From Immersiella caudata (taxonomy: Eukaryota > Ascomycota > Sordariomycetes > Sordariales > Lasiosphaeriaceae), in assembly GCA_030512335.1 (NCBI GenBank), contig JAULSU010000005.1, forward strand, positions 186,001 to 250,000: a DNA stretch of 64,000 nt, read 5' to 3'. Each line of letters opens with the position of its first letter. The stretch's first letter is position 1. Made by a program: the position numbers and the translations under genes. The notes under the pieces are model-generated. The model saw only the letters and a list, made by a program, of their open reading frames with translations. It had not been told where the DNA came from and searched no databases. Shown one piece after another: positions 34,361 through 46,805 of this stretch.

Positions 34361-37300
34361 ATACCACTTTTTATTTTCTAATATACAATTGGTTTAAACT
34401 TATACATTATTCATAAAATTGAAGTCATGAATGTAGAAATGGAAAATAATGATCAATTAATTCATTGTTATTTAACTTAGGTCTGATGATTAAGTCATAA
34501 AGTTATCAAGGATAATAACGTAAAAGAGATAATTTATTAAGATGATGACGATCTAAATATGTATTTCGTATTTTACAAAAAGAGGATTAAAATATAGTAT
34601 TAGTGTTAGAATGTTATAAAAATTATAGGATTTTAATTGTAGTTCAGATTGCGGACCAATAAACAGAGAGATCAAAATTAACTTATTATTAAATACTTGA
34701 ATAATCGTCAAAACTGGTATGTAATTAACACACCTTTGTTCGGCGGTTTATAAAGGGGTATAAATCCTGGAAGATAATGTTGAAGTTGAAATATTATCAA
34801 AATTTATCAGGGTGAAAAAGAACGAAAAGTTATAATAAAAATAGTGTTATGATTTATAACTTCAACAAAAAACTGATATTAAAGATATTACAGAATTATT
34901 ATAACAGTTAGCAAGGTATTAGTGTTACTTCGACAAAAAATGAAAAAAAAATCAAAAATTAGATTAGTAAATAATTAATAGTAAATAAAGGCTATAAGAT
35001 AATTATATTCACTGGAGGAAAACATTAAACTTACTTCAATAGAATATACAATATAATATACGAAAAAAAGCTAAGTAGAAACAGTAGCCCTTTGCAGCTA
35101 TTTAGCTTTTGTCGTTTAAGAAATTGCAAATAAAAGGTAAAAAAACAAGTAGTTAATAATTGAAAACTTATAAATAAATCCACTATGAACGATATGTCCC
35201 CTTCTAATATTAAAAATAAAATAATTATCCGTGTTTAAAGTAAAGAGTTAATTTTTATTATTAAATTTGATAGGCCTTTTTATCAATTACTAATTTAAGG
35301 TTTATATTAAAATCAGTAATCATTGTCAACCTGTAAAAATTGGAATATTTAAAAGTAGGGTTGACAGGGTTGGAAAGTATACTATCCTTTAGATAACGAT
35401 CTATAAATCATTGTTCACTACTATACAAAAGTTTTACAAAGTATAAAATGAACGATATTATAATATTTAATAATTTAACTGAAAAAAATAAATAACTTTA
35501 GACAATTAATAACATTATTTAAAATGATTAATTTGGTAGTTTTATTGTAAAGAGCCGTTTATTATTATTTATTAATTCCCCTTCTAAAGTTTAAAGTTAA
35601 TACGCTTAACTTATCAGCAACTAGTATATTGAATATAATTTGAAAGCCAGAACAGCTAAAGTACTGCTTTAATTTTAAAGGCATATTAATATGACTGCCT
35701 TTTTTTACAAAAATTGATATTTTCAATTCAAAATTCATTACCAACGATTTTTGGATTTCAACTTCGATATTAAACGTCATTAAAAATCACGTTTTATTAT
35801 TGCTTTTATTTAAACTTAGCTATAATGAGTTAAACCTTGAAGTTACATAATCTCTTTTCATTAATAGAAAAACGATAAAATATACTACTTAACTCCCCCA
35901 GTTTTAACCCCTTTCAATAATGGCTCCAATAAAAATGATATCATTATTAAAATCATAATCTGTTTTCCGATTTTAAAATAAGCTTAAATTAGTATTTTAT
36001 TCAAAAGCTAATTAAACTTACTTGTGTTTTCAATAGTTTCCTTTTTTCTTATTAAATTATTATCATTATCACTTTTTTCAAATCTTATTATGCTTTCTAC
36101 TATCACTATTGATTCTTATTTTTAAAACTATTATACACGTATTACTACTTAGTCTTACTATGATTATAGTTTTAAATAAATTCCTTTCAAGATTTTTAGA
36201 GGGATTTTCTTTATATTATAAAGAAACTTACTAAAAGGAAGATTAAAGCCTCCCCCTTCACTAAACTTTTTAAATAATACATCTGATTTACCTGCTAAAG
36301 TAAAAATAAGTTTTGATAAGTTTCTACGAAAATGTGAAATATAAAGCTTTTACACTTTAATTCTAACCTTTCTTACAAATTACATTAAAACCCATTTTAT
36401 TAAGATAAATCCCTATTAGGTAGGATCTACTGTAACAGTTACCTTTTGATTAATTACCAACGATTAACTAATAGAATCAAGGTAATTATCGTATTCAATA
36501 ATCTTTTTTAAACCTCTATTGAACATCGTAAGATATATTAACCTTTTACATTAAGCATGTTACATAACTTACCCTTTTAAAAAATAACCCCTACCCTCGT
36601 TAAATTTAACCTTCATGTATTTTTAAAAAAAATTAATTCATAAATACAAAAGAGGAAAGTAAAGATTTAATTAATATAATTTTATCTAAGTTATAAGTTT
36701 ATGATCCAAGTAATAAGGTTAATAACGTAGAGCAAATCATTTATTAAAACGATAATAATTCCAATATATACTTAATATTTTACTGGAAAAGCCTTAAAGT
36801 GCAATATTAATTTAAAAAGGTAAAAAATATCATTAACCTTATTATGACAGTTTAAATTACGGATTGAAAATAAACAGGCCAATATTAAACTGTTAATAAA
36901 TACTGAATTATTGGTTAAAGGTGTTATAGAACTAATACCCTCCTTTACAGTGGTATTAAAAGGGTCCTCTTTATAAGTATTAATATATTATGAATTTTAA
37001 ATTGGTTATTCTTCTTTTGAAGCCAAAATAGTATCATTCATCGTATACTTTATCTAATACCTTACAGAACTATTTTCCTAGCATTACGTAAAGTTTCAAT
37101 CGTTAATGCTTTCCTTTTCAATACATCAACTTATTTTCCAGGTGAAATAATGTGTTTTTCAGATTTGTATCATTTTTCTTTATCCATTCATCATATTCTG
37201 TTAATTGTTTTAAAAAGGGGTTATAACACCTATTGGCTTCATATCACTTTTTAAACCTTTGTAATTTAAGTCTGATAAATTAACATTTATATAAAATGTA

Positions 37301-37420
37301 CCTTTAGGCTATAAATTCTAAAATTATACTGTTTTATGATCCCCTGTATATTTTCTATCTTTTAATGTTCATAATTTCAATTTTATGTTCCATCTAAAGT
37401 TTACCTTCTCAAATATAAAT
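34361..37420. other. Very AT-rich region with a diverged dispersed repeat
   Basis: No gene supported. About 34.47-34.77 kb and 36.68-36.98 kb are similar to each other (shared TTTATTAA-ACGATAA/ATGATGACGAT-type blocks and a common downstream order), so an old repeat family is present twice in direct orientation. The remainder shows only AT-rich low-complexity DNA. Confidence 0.4.
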
Positions 37421-37429
37421 TTTTAGAAA

Positions 37430-38373
37430 AATTGAATTAATAAATTAAGATGAAACTAAAAAATTAAATTTTCGTTTTTTATAATTACTTGCATAACAGA
37501 TATATTGTAATTTATAATATTGCTTTGTAGCGGTATGTAGACCTGTACTACAGCGCCTAAGAGCCTGTGGAAGCCTATAATACAGGCTTCCTTCAGGGGA
37601 TGAAGTGCGAGTACAGTGCTCCGGAGGAGCGCTGTAAGGTACGATAGCAGAGCTTACTAAGGTGCTGAAAGAAGTAACGAAGGCCTGTACTATAGAGCTT
37701 AAAAGATAAGTTACAGCAGACTATACGCTGTAAAATAACAGGTTTTAGTGAACTCTGTACTGTAATAAATAACTGTATAACTTATAAGATGCTTGATAAG
37801 AGGAAAACTAATTCTAGGAGAAGAGAGAGCTAGTTAGAGGTTATGGGAGCTCTGGAGTGGAATTTCAGAGCTTTTTACTACTAATATAATAATAGAATAG
37901 TACGGTGGAGGTTCTTTACAGGCCTTGTAATCGCTAATATGGCTTTAGAAGGTTGTGGAAGCCTGTGGGCTTCTAGAGCCCCGTGTAACAGGGGGCTTCT
38001 TCCACTGGATTCTAGGGGCCCTGCGGCTTTCTGGCTTCTAGAAGGTTCGAAGCCACATTGTGGCTGGTAAGTGGTAGCCGCAGATGTAGGGTACACGGGC
38101 TATCCTTCACTTGTAGGCCCTGTAATACAGGGCCTCTCCAGTGCTCTTAGAGGTTAGAATTTATTAAATATATAGGTTTAATTATTAGTTATAGATATTC
38201 TCTATAATTTGTATTTGAAGTATTACTGCTTTTTAAGGTAAACCCTTAATTTTATTTAAGTTTTTCTAATTTAATTTAATTTTTTCTAGTTTAATTTTAA
38301 TTTTAGTAAAAATTGAATTAAGTAATTTTAGTTTCAGGGAAACTTAAATTAAATTAAATTAATCCCAACCCTG
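37430..38373. mobile_element. hAT-like TIR element with M1 unit (composite copy 3)
   Basis: M1 in the opposite orientation to copy 1 (TATTGCTTTG at 37518 to about 38166), then an inverted arm homologous to the left arm of copy 1, ending AATCCCAACCCTG at 38373. The following AATACCTT (38374-38381) matches the uninterrupted site AATATCTT in element X at 62973-62980. The left terminus is not recognisable. Confidence 0.65.
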
Positions 38374-39800
38374 AATACCTTACAGGAATTGTTTTATCTC
38401 TGTGTCCCTTTTTTCTTATATATACAGTGGCTTTTCTTCAAGTATATAAAAAAACGCAGTTACCTTTTAACTAATTTATGTCCACTTTATCATACGTTTA
38501 AAAGTCTTTATTCAATAAGTAAATACAGGGTTTATCTTATTTATTAATATTAATCTTCCCCTTATACTTATCTGTTACTTTAAAAAGTCCAGAGTAAAAG
38601 GGGTATATCGTTAACTATAATATAATTAACACATTTATTTAAAAAAGCGGTAGTTTAATTTTCTGATATATAATAATAAGTGCTGTATATATTTACCTAT
38701 GTTATGTTAAAAGTTTTTATTATGCCTTATAAGTAAAGGGTTATTACTCAGGCTATATTCCTATTAGTTACAGATTTAAAGGCTTATAATAGGTCCCGGA
38801 TCCTGGTTTTATATCGTAAGGGTAAGGCCCCGTTTACAGGGTACACCTGCTAATAAAAGGGTTATACTAAGTTAAGTATATATTAAGCTCTTAACCGTTT
38901 ATCTAAAGTTTAAACTATATCTTAAAGCCCCTTTAAAGGGAGGGGTTATACCGTAAAAGAGAAAATCCACTTACTATAAGGTGGTTTAAAATATTTCTTA
39001 ATTTATTATAATAGGGATATTTTATTCTCCGGGTTTTATTTTTTAAGTATACGAATAGTTTCTCCTTAATTCTAAATGTATTGGTTATATAACCTTTAAT
39101 ATTATTATAATTAACGATTAATTTCTTTAATACGTCCTTTTCAACCTGTGTAAGGAAGTTATCTCACTTATCGATTTTAATAAGCTTGGCCCACATTTTT
39201 AGCGATTTTCTTTAACGAATGTTATAAGGGGCTTTATACCGCCTTTTACATAAGGTACACCGGGTTTATATATGTATTTCCACGTGGCTAATCAGTTACA
39301 TATAACGGCGATATTAAGGTGGGACTTCTAAATGTTAAAGTTTTAAGGGCTTTTAATATTCCTTTTACTAAACCACTTTCCAATAACGTAGTAATAAGGG
39401 GTACCGTTTTTATATTGTTTTTAATAGATATAAAAATCGTTGAAGTTAATTCGCTTAATTTCTTTCAAGAATTCCTCGTGTGTTAGATTATACTTTGGGT
39501 ATGTTTAAAAAACCAACTTAGCGGTTAAACGAAATCGTCCGCGCGTTAATAATACCTCTCTACCTTGTAGATCCTAACCTGATAAGGTGGTTTAGCCACT
39601 TTATAATAGGGTTAGTTCGGATTAGATGATAAAATAAATTCAATTTAGTAAAAAGGGGCGGTGAAATATCCCTTTAAGACGGGTAAGGGAATATGATAAT
39701 ATTTATGCTATTGGGAAGGATAAGTTAGGTACGACAAAACTGTTGCTTATTTATTAATTAAACGGGGGGGGGGTTATGTCAAATGATTACGTGGCTTTAA
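38374..39800. repeat. Element X, downstream half (copy at 38 kb)
   Basis: Aligns over more than 1 kb with 62973-64000 in the same orientation (shared landmarks: GGAATTGTTYTATCTCTG, GTCCCKTTYYTCTTATATA, and a conserved GGTTATATAACC-like palindrome). No ORF survives. Family not recognised. Confidence 0.6.
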
Positions 39801-39872
39801 TAATGGTATCCTACCGTTAGGCTATTAGGGGTTTTATACCTGATAGAGTGATTCTGTGACGGTTGAAATATC

Positions 39873-41500
39873 TTGCGATTAGCACTGGTGATATTAATGA
39901 GAAAGATAGAATTAAGAATGTATAGTCATGGTGAATTTATGATAGTTGATGATGTGATGGGCCACCTACGTCTTGGAACGTGGAGGACACCCAAGGCTTA
40001 CTTATTTAATATTACAGCTTTAACCTTTGGATTTTTCCGGGCTAATTTAAAACAGCGGCAGCGTAGTAATACTACTCCTGATTTTACTGAAGAAGAAGCT
40101 TTATTAAAAGTTTTAAACTTTTTAATTGATATTAATATCTCATTTAACGCCCTAGACTCGGAATCTTTTAAAGATTTATCAAAGTACTTTAATAGGTTAG
40201 TTCTTATTATATTGTTTTGTTAATTTATTTCTAATAATTATTAATAATCAGTGCTGAACCTATTATTGATCGACAGAAGGTTAAATCTTTATCAGGTTCT
40301 ACCATTAATCGATTTCATTCAGTATTTAATGCTGAAGTAAAGCTAATATTGACTCATTGGGCACATTCTGCTTAAGGTTTGATATTTGGACTTTAATGGC
40401 CCAAACCAGCTATCTAGGCGTTATTATTAACCATATCGACAAAGACTTCAATTTAGTTTATAAATTACCAGAGTAGTATTAATTTTTATTAATATTAATT
40501 TAATTATAGCCTTTGAGAATTTACACGATAACCACACTGGTTTATATATATACGACGAGTTTTCAAAGGCTATTCAGCCATATCCATCTATTATACCTGC
40601 AAAAACATTAAGTAAGTGGTTTACTATTGTTATTATTCTTTAATAATTACTAATAATTAAAATAGAATCACGCGTGACAATGCAACGAATAATAACGCCT
40701 TTGTTACCGAATTTAAACGAATAAATCCAGAATGTCAGTACAATATTCGATGTGTTACCCATATATTACACTTAGCAGCGGGTGATACATTGAAAGAATT
40801 CCTTATTACGGCCGATTGAAGCGAACAATTAAGCACTTTCATAAAGAGAAGGCTGTTATAATTAAACAATCCAAACGAAGTGGTAGAAGAGCAGGAATTG
40901 AATACCCCTGAATTCAATAGTAAGTTATAAATTATGATCAATATTTATGATTTATTCACTTTAATAGGCCTTACAACAAGAACACGAAGAATTGCAACAA
41001 TCGTAAAATATATTACCGATATTAAAAACCTTTTCAAGAAGTCATTCGACAAGCTAAAAAAGAAGATATTTTACCTCAATCTTTCAATAAAAGAGTTATA
41101 CCACTAGGTTAGTATCAACTTTTATTTTTATTATTCTTTATTATTATTATCTTTTGTAAATGCTAATTATTTTTTGTACTTTTAGATACCCCTACGAGAT
41201 GGAATCCAACATACTATATGATTAGCACCGCTCTCGAATTACAACAACCACTAAGATTACATATACCGAAACGCTACAAATAAAGAGTTTAAAAGAATCT
41301 TTCTAAACCCTTCGGAATGGCATACTTGACAACAACCAGAAAAAATATTTATAGTACTTGTAAAGCCTGTAGTAAGGCTTTGAAGCGAGTACTATACTAA
41401 TATTATTAAAGCCTTACTACTTTTTTATTCTATTTATAATGAACTAGAGGCTTTAATCGAGGAATTTGAAGATCAGGCGGTAGAAGAGCCTGAATATGTA
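39873..41500 (+). pseudogene. hAT transposase relic with spliceosomal introns
   Basis: Homologous to the transposase at 60399-62638 but diverged. A long first exon ends E-S-F-K-D-L-S-K-Y-F-N. Later exons carry the hAT core blocks (H-D-N-H-T-G-L-Y-I-Y-D, I-T-R-D-N-A-T-N-N-N, R-R-I-A-T-I-V-K-Y, T-P-T-R-W-N-P-T-Y-Y-M). Three introns are placed precisely by alignment with the intronless copy and restore frame: 40196-40251 (GTTAGT..CAG), 40920-40967 (GTAAGT..TAG) and 41108-41185 (GTTAGT..TAG). At least two more are probable, near 40470-40510 and 40611-40665. In-frame stops and the missing hATC C terminus make it a pseudogene. The extreme N terminus is uncertain. Confidence 0.75.
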
Positions 41501-41552
41501 AGTTTTCTCTTCATAATTATAATAATTCATTTAATACTAATTTTTAATACAG

Positions 41553-41997
41553 GGTTTCCTCTTATAAAGCATCTTATAAATAATACTTTTATTTATTAAA
41601 GTGTAGAGTTTACTAAAACCTGTTGTTTTTTTACAGCGTGTAATTAGGTATAAATTGTCTTTTAAGCTTTATAGTATAGGCTTTTATTACTTCTTTTAGC
41701 ACCTTAATAAGCTTTACTATTATATTTTATAGCGCTCCTTTAGAGTACTGTACTTGCACTTCTTCCCCTAATGGAAGTCTATATTACAGGCTTCTACAGG
41801 CTTTTAGGCGCTGTATTATAAACTTATATACCGTTATAAAGCAATAATAATGTTTTTTATACATTTTTTCTTAATTTCTTAATTGAATTTTTCTAAAAAT
41901 TAAAATTATTTACTGTAATTTTATAAAAATTAAAACTAAATTAAACTAAGAAATTAAAATTAAAATTAAAAAACTAAAAAAATAAATCCCAGCCCTA
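41553..41997. mobile_element. hAT-like TIR element fragment (composite copy 4)
   Basis: Begins inside the M1 unit (similar to 29553 onward), runs to the M1 end near 41850, then an AT-rich arm ending AATCCCAGCCCTA at 41997. The following 8 bp AAGCCATT is the inverse of AATGGCTT, a variant of the X target used by copy 3. The other end is missing. Confidence 0.6.
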
Positions 41998-42005
41998 AAG
42001 CCATT

Positions 42006-43160
42006 AACGAAAATAGCTTCAAATTTTAAAACTAAAAACGTTTATCTTTATATTCCCTTTAATATATAATAAAACGAACACGTTAAATCTTTACTTTAGG
42101 TGTAAAGATAATTGATATTTACGTAATATTAAGTTAAATCTCCTTTACCACTTCCTCTTTATTATCCTCTTTATTATCTTATTGATTAAAAACACTAGGC
42201 TCCTTACTTACCCTTACCCTTTATTTTCTCCTTAACCTGAAAATCTATATTTATTTTTATAGTAGATATTGGTTTCCTAAACGGATCAGGATTTTAAAAG
42301 TGTATAAAAGGAATATAATAAATACCAAATTAATAACTATCCACTTATACCTCATAATCAAAATTAAAGATACGGTAAATCTTATACGGATCTTAATACT
42401 TTAAATACCACTTTAATTAAGTTAAAAGCTAAACAGACAAATGGAAATATCTACAGACCTTAAAGGATAATAAAATTACAAATATACGGTTTAATTAAAT
42501 TTAAACCTAAGTCTAACGATAAATAAATTAATAAAATTATATCACACCTAATAATTTCATTTAATAGACTATTTTCCCCGATAGGATAATTATAATTAAT
42601 AAATTAAATACTTACCTAAACCCAGTTCTTCCGCCTTTTAAAAAGGGTAATACCCCTATTAAAACCTAAAAAAGGCTCCTTTAATCCTAATAAGGATTCA
42701 AAAACTTAAAACCTAATAATATATATCGAAAACCACTAAGAAAACCCTATCTTAAACTCTAACTTTAAGCCTTAAAATAATAATAAAAAATCGGTTTTAT
42801 CCTCCTTATAAAAAAACAAGTAGAATTTTTAAGATCTTAATAACCTCTCGAACTCTTTCAGTAAAGTTATAATTCACTTTATTCCACCAGTAACTGTAAA
42901 CTTTACCACTATATCCTCAAGTCATCTTACATAACTCTATCAAATCGTTCCTTTACAGACTTCATAATACATATTATTACAACAGCTGTTATAATTAAAA
43001 ACATCCTAACCTTTAAACTCGGCCTTAACAGGTCAAGGCTATAAATTACGATAAATAGGGCTTACAGGATGTTAATAAGGGGGAGATAGGAAAAAACGAC
43101 AGATATAATTAGGGGTTATTATTAATAATTACTATTCAAATAAGTAAGTAATAACTTAGC
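42006..43160 (-). repeat. Element X, upstream half (inverted copy)
   Basis: Reverse complement of 50633-51557 plus 62829-62972: the tract beginning GAGGATAAAGAGGAAGAGG and the cytosine-poor GTTATTACTTGCTTAT-like left part both match in inverse order. It is not interrupted by the hAT insertion, so it records the pre-insertion structure. Similarity may continue beyond 43160. Confidence 0.6.
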
Positions 43161-43979
43161 ATTAAAGGCTAATATATTACATACACGATAATATTGAAGC
43201 AGATAAAAGCTAAAGTATTAAGTTATACCGTAAAATAATATAAGTGTAAGTGGTAGTAAGAAGTTTAATAATACTAATAGCGAAATAATATTATAAAAAA
43301 CAGGAAAAATAAAGGACCCGGTTATATAAATGAAAAAATCCGTAAAAGTAAAGTAAAAATAAGTAAAAGGGTGTGTATTTTAATAATGAAAATTATAAGT
43401 GATTGTAAATAAACGCGCCTTTTTAGAAAGTATAATAATAAAATACGTAGCGTTTAATAATAATGCATTAAACAGGTAACTGTATATAATTTAAGGTATT
43501 AAGTACACTATACTAAAACAGCTACCTAAAATTCCAGAAGATCGGATTAATAATTAACAGTCGGATATTTAAGATATTAATAAACACATAGGGATATTAA
43601 CTAATTAGAAACAGGACCTCACTAAACACGATATAACACCTTATAATATAACTCCGTAAGATACTAGGACACTAGAACACCAACACCTAAGGCTGTAATA
43701 TTAAATAGGTAAGCCTTAGGTGTCCTCCTCGTTACCAGACGTAGGTGGCCGATCACAATATCGATTATCTTAAATTTACCATAATTGAAAATTCTTGATT
43801 ATGTCTTTCTTATCCCTATTACCCGTGCCGATTATAAGGCACTTTAATCGCCGTCAAATAACTCTATTAGGTATAAGACCCCTGATATAGTCTGTTTTAT
43901 ATTTTAATTAACACCAAATATTAATTATAATTAACTGGTTAATGTTAATAGGAATAATTATTATTATTACTAATAATAC
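43161..43979. other. AT-rich DNA
   Basis: No recognisable gene; possibly the outer part of element X. Confidence 0.3.
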
Positions 43980-44086
43980 TTTTTTTCTTTTCTTTTCTTT
44001 TCTTTTCTTTTCTTTTCTTTTCTTTTCTTTTCTTTTCTTTTCTTTTCTTTTCTCTTCTATTCTATTCTATTCTATTCTATTCTACT
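43980..44086. repeat. (TTTTC)n/(TTCTA)n microsatellite
   Basis: About 14 units of TTTTC pass into about six units of TTCTA, seen directly. Lies immediately left of the Tc1/mariner element. Confidence 0.9.
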
Positions 44087-44263
44087 TTATTATTAATATT
44101 AATTATCAATATATTACTAAATGGCTATTAATTCTACCATACAGATGTCCACCCCAAAAGTTTTGTCCAGGCGCTAGTTACGCCACCCCCTTTATATACA
44201 TGCTCAGGCTTCCACCCCCTTTCTTCAGCCCTTTTTATATTTATTCCCTCCCCCTAATTGAAT

Positions 44264-45445
44264 GATTTGCTGAACATACCAAGGAATCCTCTCAATCCAG
44301 GCCTAAATCTGTTCCAGCTTCAATTCTTTCCAGTAATACTCCCACTCTTTAATAGCCTCCTGACGGCTTTTTAGAGCCCCTTTTTTCGTAGTGTATCTTT
44401 TTATCCATGGCTAATATGGCTTAATTAGATTTAGGTCAGGCGAGTTACCTGGTTAAAGGAGTTGTTTAACTTGGTGAAAGTTATAAATCCGATCTTGGAT
44501 ATGATAAGCGTGTGATAGAGCGCCATCTTTTTAAACTATCGTACCAGGTCGATCCTTTTCACACTCTTTTATGAAAGGAAAGAGTTTAGGAAAAAGGATT
44601 TTCGTTTAATAATAATACCAGTCGATCCCACCTTTAGATTCTCTAACCAGTCTGCTATTCTTTTTATTCTATCTCCACTAAGGTTTCCGGCCAGGAATAA
44701 GGGCTAATAATAACCTCTTTATTCTAGTTTAAAGCTCTTATTCCTTTTAAAAGACAAGTTCCAGCTTTTTATTCATCTTCTTAATAGCTTTCTCTGCTTA
44801 TTCTTTTTCTTATTCTATTTTTAAAAACTAATAATGAAAAGGGCCTTTCTTATTATAAGAAAAACAACCCTAAAACATAAATTTAAAATATCCTTTTTAA
44901 CGTTTATAAATAACGTTTCGTATAAATCGTTTATCTTTCGTCCTTTAGATTTGATAACCACCACGACGATAAAAAGAATAACAGCTGTTTCATCTAACTA
45001 AATTACTTGTTTCTAATCCTCTAAAGTCTAATCTTAATAAGCTAAACACTATTAAAGGCGATCATCCTTTATCTTCTTTGTTAATCCAGGTTTCCTTGTC
45101 GGTTTAGTTTTCTTAAAACCTGCCTTTTTAAGGATCTAAAGGATGGTTATAGCTAAGATCTTAATCCCCTTAAGGCTAAGCTCACCAGCCAGATTAGCAG
45201 CAGTTTTCTCACGCCCGTATCGATTAGTTTACACCTTAGTGATAACTTTCTCGATATTCTCAGGGGCTTATTTTAATAGACGGCCAGAACGGGGAGCATC
45301 TTTAAGCCATTTACCCTTTAGAAAAAACGGCCGGTAATTCGGCTTAAACCCACACTTAATAGCTCGAGTATAAATATGATTAATCTGTTAAACAGATATA
45401 CCAGTTTTTTTATAGATTTGAACAGAAGTTTTCCCACTAACTGGA
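44264..45445 (-). pseudogene. Tc1/mariner transposase, RIP-interrupted
   Basis: Minus-strand reading from 45445 downward: a helix-turn-helix region (K-T-G-I-S-V, I-Y-T-R-A-I), then K-D-A-P-R-S-G-R-L, N-R-Y-G-R-E-K-T-A-A-N-L-A-G-E-L and I-L-K-K-A-G, all in the usual order of fungal Tc1 transposases. Stops are TAA/TAG at positions expected for CAA/CAG. The DDE part lies further left and is badly eroded. Confidence 0.65.
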
Positions 45446-45459
45446 GATCTCAACGTAAC

Positions 45460-46133
45460 TGTTGCTTTGTAGCACTCTACAGGCCTGTATTACAGCGCCT
45501 GAGAGCCTGTGGGAGCCTGTAGTACAGTGCTCCGATCAGGGGAAGAAATGCGAGTACAGTGCTCCGGAGGAGCGCTGTGAGGTACGACAGCAGAGCTTAC
45601 TAAGGTGCTGAAGGAAGCAAACGAAGGCCTGTACTACAGAGCCTAAAAGACAAGTTACAGCGGACTATGCGCTGTAAAACAGAAGGTTTCAGTGAACTCT
45701 GCACTGTAATGACAACTGTATTGCTTGTGAATTGCTTGCTTCAGTGAGTAGTACTCAACTGAAGGAAGTAGATTGCTTGCTTGAAGGAAAGCTAATTACA
45801 AGAGAGGAGATGGCTAGTTATAGGCTGTGGGAGCTCTGGAATGGAAATTCCAGAGCTTTCTACTACTAATACAATAATAGAATAGTATGGTGGAGGCTCT
45901 CCACAGGCCTCATAATCACTGATGTGGCCTCAGAAGGTTGTGGAAGCCTGTGGGCTTCCAGAGCCTTCTGTGGCCCCCTGAAGGCCCTGAGGCCTTCTGG
46001 ATTCCAGAAGGTTCGAAGCCACATTGTGGCTAGTGGGTGGTGGCTGCAGGTGCAGGGTACCCGGCGCCTTCCTCACTGGCAGGCCCTGTAAATACAGGGC
46101 CTCTTTAGCGCTCTCAGAGGCTAGAATTTAACA
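45460..46133. repeat. LTR-like unit M1, free-standing copy
   Basis: 674 bp, TGTTGCTTTG to AATTTAACA, with the perfect 5 bp duplication GTAAC at 45455-45459 and 46134-46138. TG..CA ends and a 5 bp TSD indicate a solo LTR or a short retroelement (TRIM) integrated by a retroviral-type integrase. It is the only copy here not enclosed in hAT-like arms. No internal coding region. Confidence 0.8.
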
Positions 46134-46550
46134 GTAACAATAAAAGCTTGTGTGGTAAGACTAGTATTAAGAGGCATTTTATTATGTTGACAGGTTAATG
46201 TGCGGGATTTCTGGCCTGGGGCGGGGTAAGTGGCTAAAACGGCCAAAATAGTATGTATATAAAGGGGGTGGCGTAACTAGCGCCTGGACAAAACTTTTGG
46301 GGTGGACATCTGTAGAATCTATACGAATATTCTGTTTATTATTGTATAATAATTCTATTATTCTTCGATAAATATATAAAGCTTTCTTTTTCTTATTATG
46401 TAATATTATTACTGAAAGCCAAAATAGGCAGGATCCAGATAATGTAAAAAGAACAGTATTATTGAAGAGTTGGAAAATAAAAGAGCTAAAGGAGTTAGAG
46501 GAGAATTATCTTAATTATGAAGTAGAGGAAAAGAAAGATTAAAAATGCTT

Positions 46551-46589
46551 TATTTTATTTTATTTTATTTTATTTTATTTTATTTTATT
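46551..46589. repeat. (TTTTA)n microsatellite
   Basis: About eight units of TTTTA, seen directly. Confidence 0.85.
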
Positions 46590-46659
46590 ATTATACTTGT
46601 GATCTATGATTTTACTTATAATTCATTAATAAAAAGAATATCAAACCTTTTTACATTAC

Positions 46660-46805
46660 TGACTAATAGTCAGGCTAAGACTAACTAAGACTAATGTTAG
46701 TCAGTCTTAGTCAAGGCTGTGACTGATTAATGCCAAGATTAGTCATGACTAGATTAGTCTTAGTCAATCTTAGTCACACCGCTGACTAAGACTGACTGAT
46801 TAGTT
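46660..46805. repeat. Cluster of inverted and direct GACTAA/TTAGTC repeats
   Basis: More than ten occurrences of GACTAA or its inverse TTAGTC within about 145 bp, including GACTAAGACT and AGTCTTAGTC, in both orientations. It could be the subterminal repeat of a DNA transposon next to the hAT-like remnant on its right. Confidence 0.7.

Larger units (their letters stand above)
44142..46312 (-). mobile_element. Tc1/mariner DNA transposon with inserted LTR-like unit
   Basis: Terminal inverted repeats of at least 58 bp with no mismatch (CAGATGTCCACCCCAAAAG at each end), flanked by TA on both sides (44140-44141 and 46313-46314), the Tc1/mariner target duplication. Removing the 679 bp M1 insertion (45460-46133 plus its TSD copy) leaves about 1.49 kb, a normal size for the superfamily. 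The transposase reads on the minus strand and is RIP-interrupted. Confidence 0.85.

Noticed and set aside
43980..44265. Apparent 107-residue Phe/Leu-rich protein starting at 43942
   Set aside because: Most of it is translation of the TTTTC/TTCTA microsatellite.
45143..45337. 64-codon plus-strand ORF in the Tc1/mariner element
   Set aside because: Exact antisense of the N-terminal transposase segment on the minus strand.
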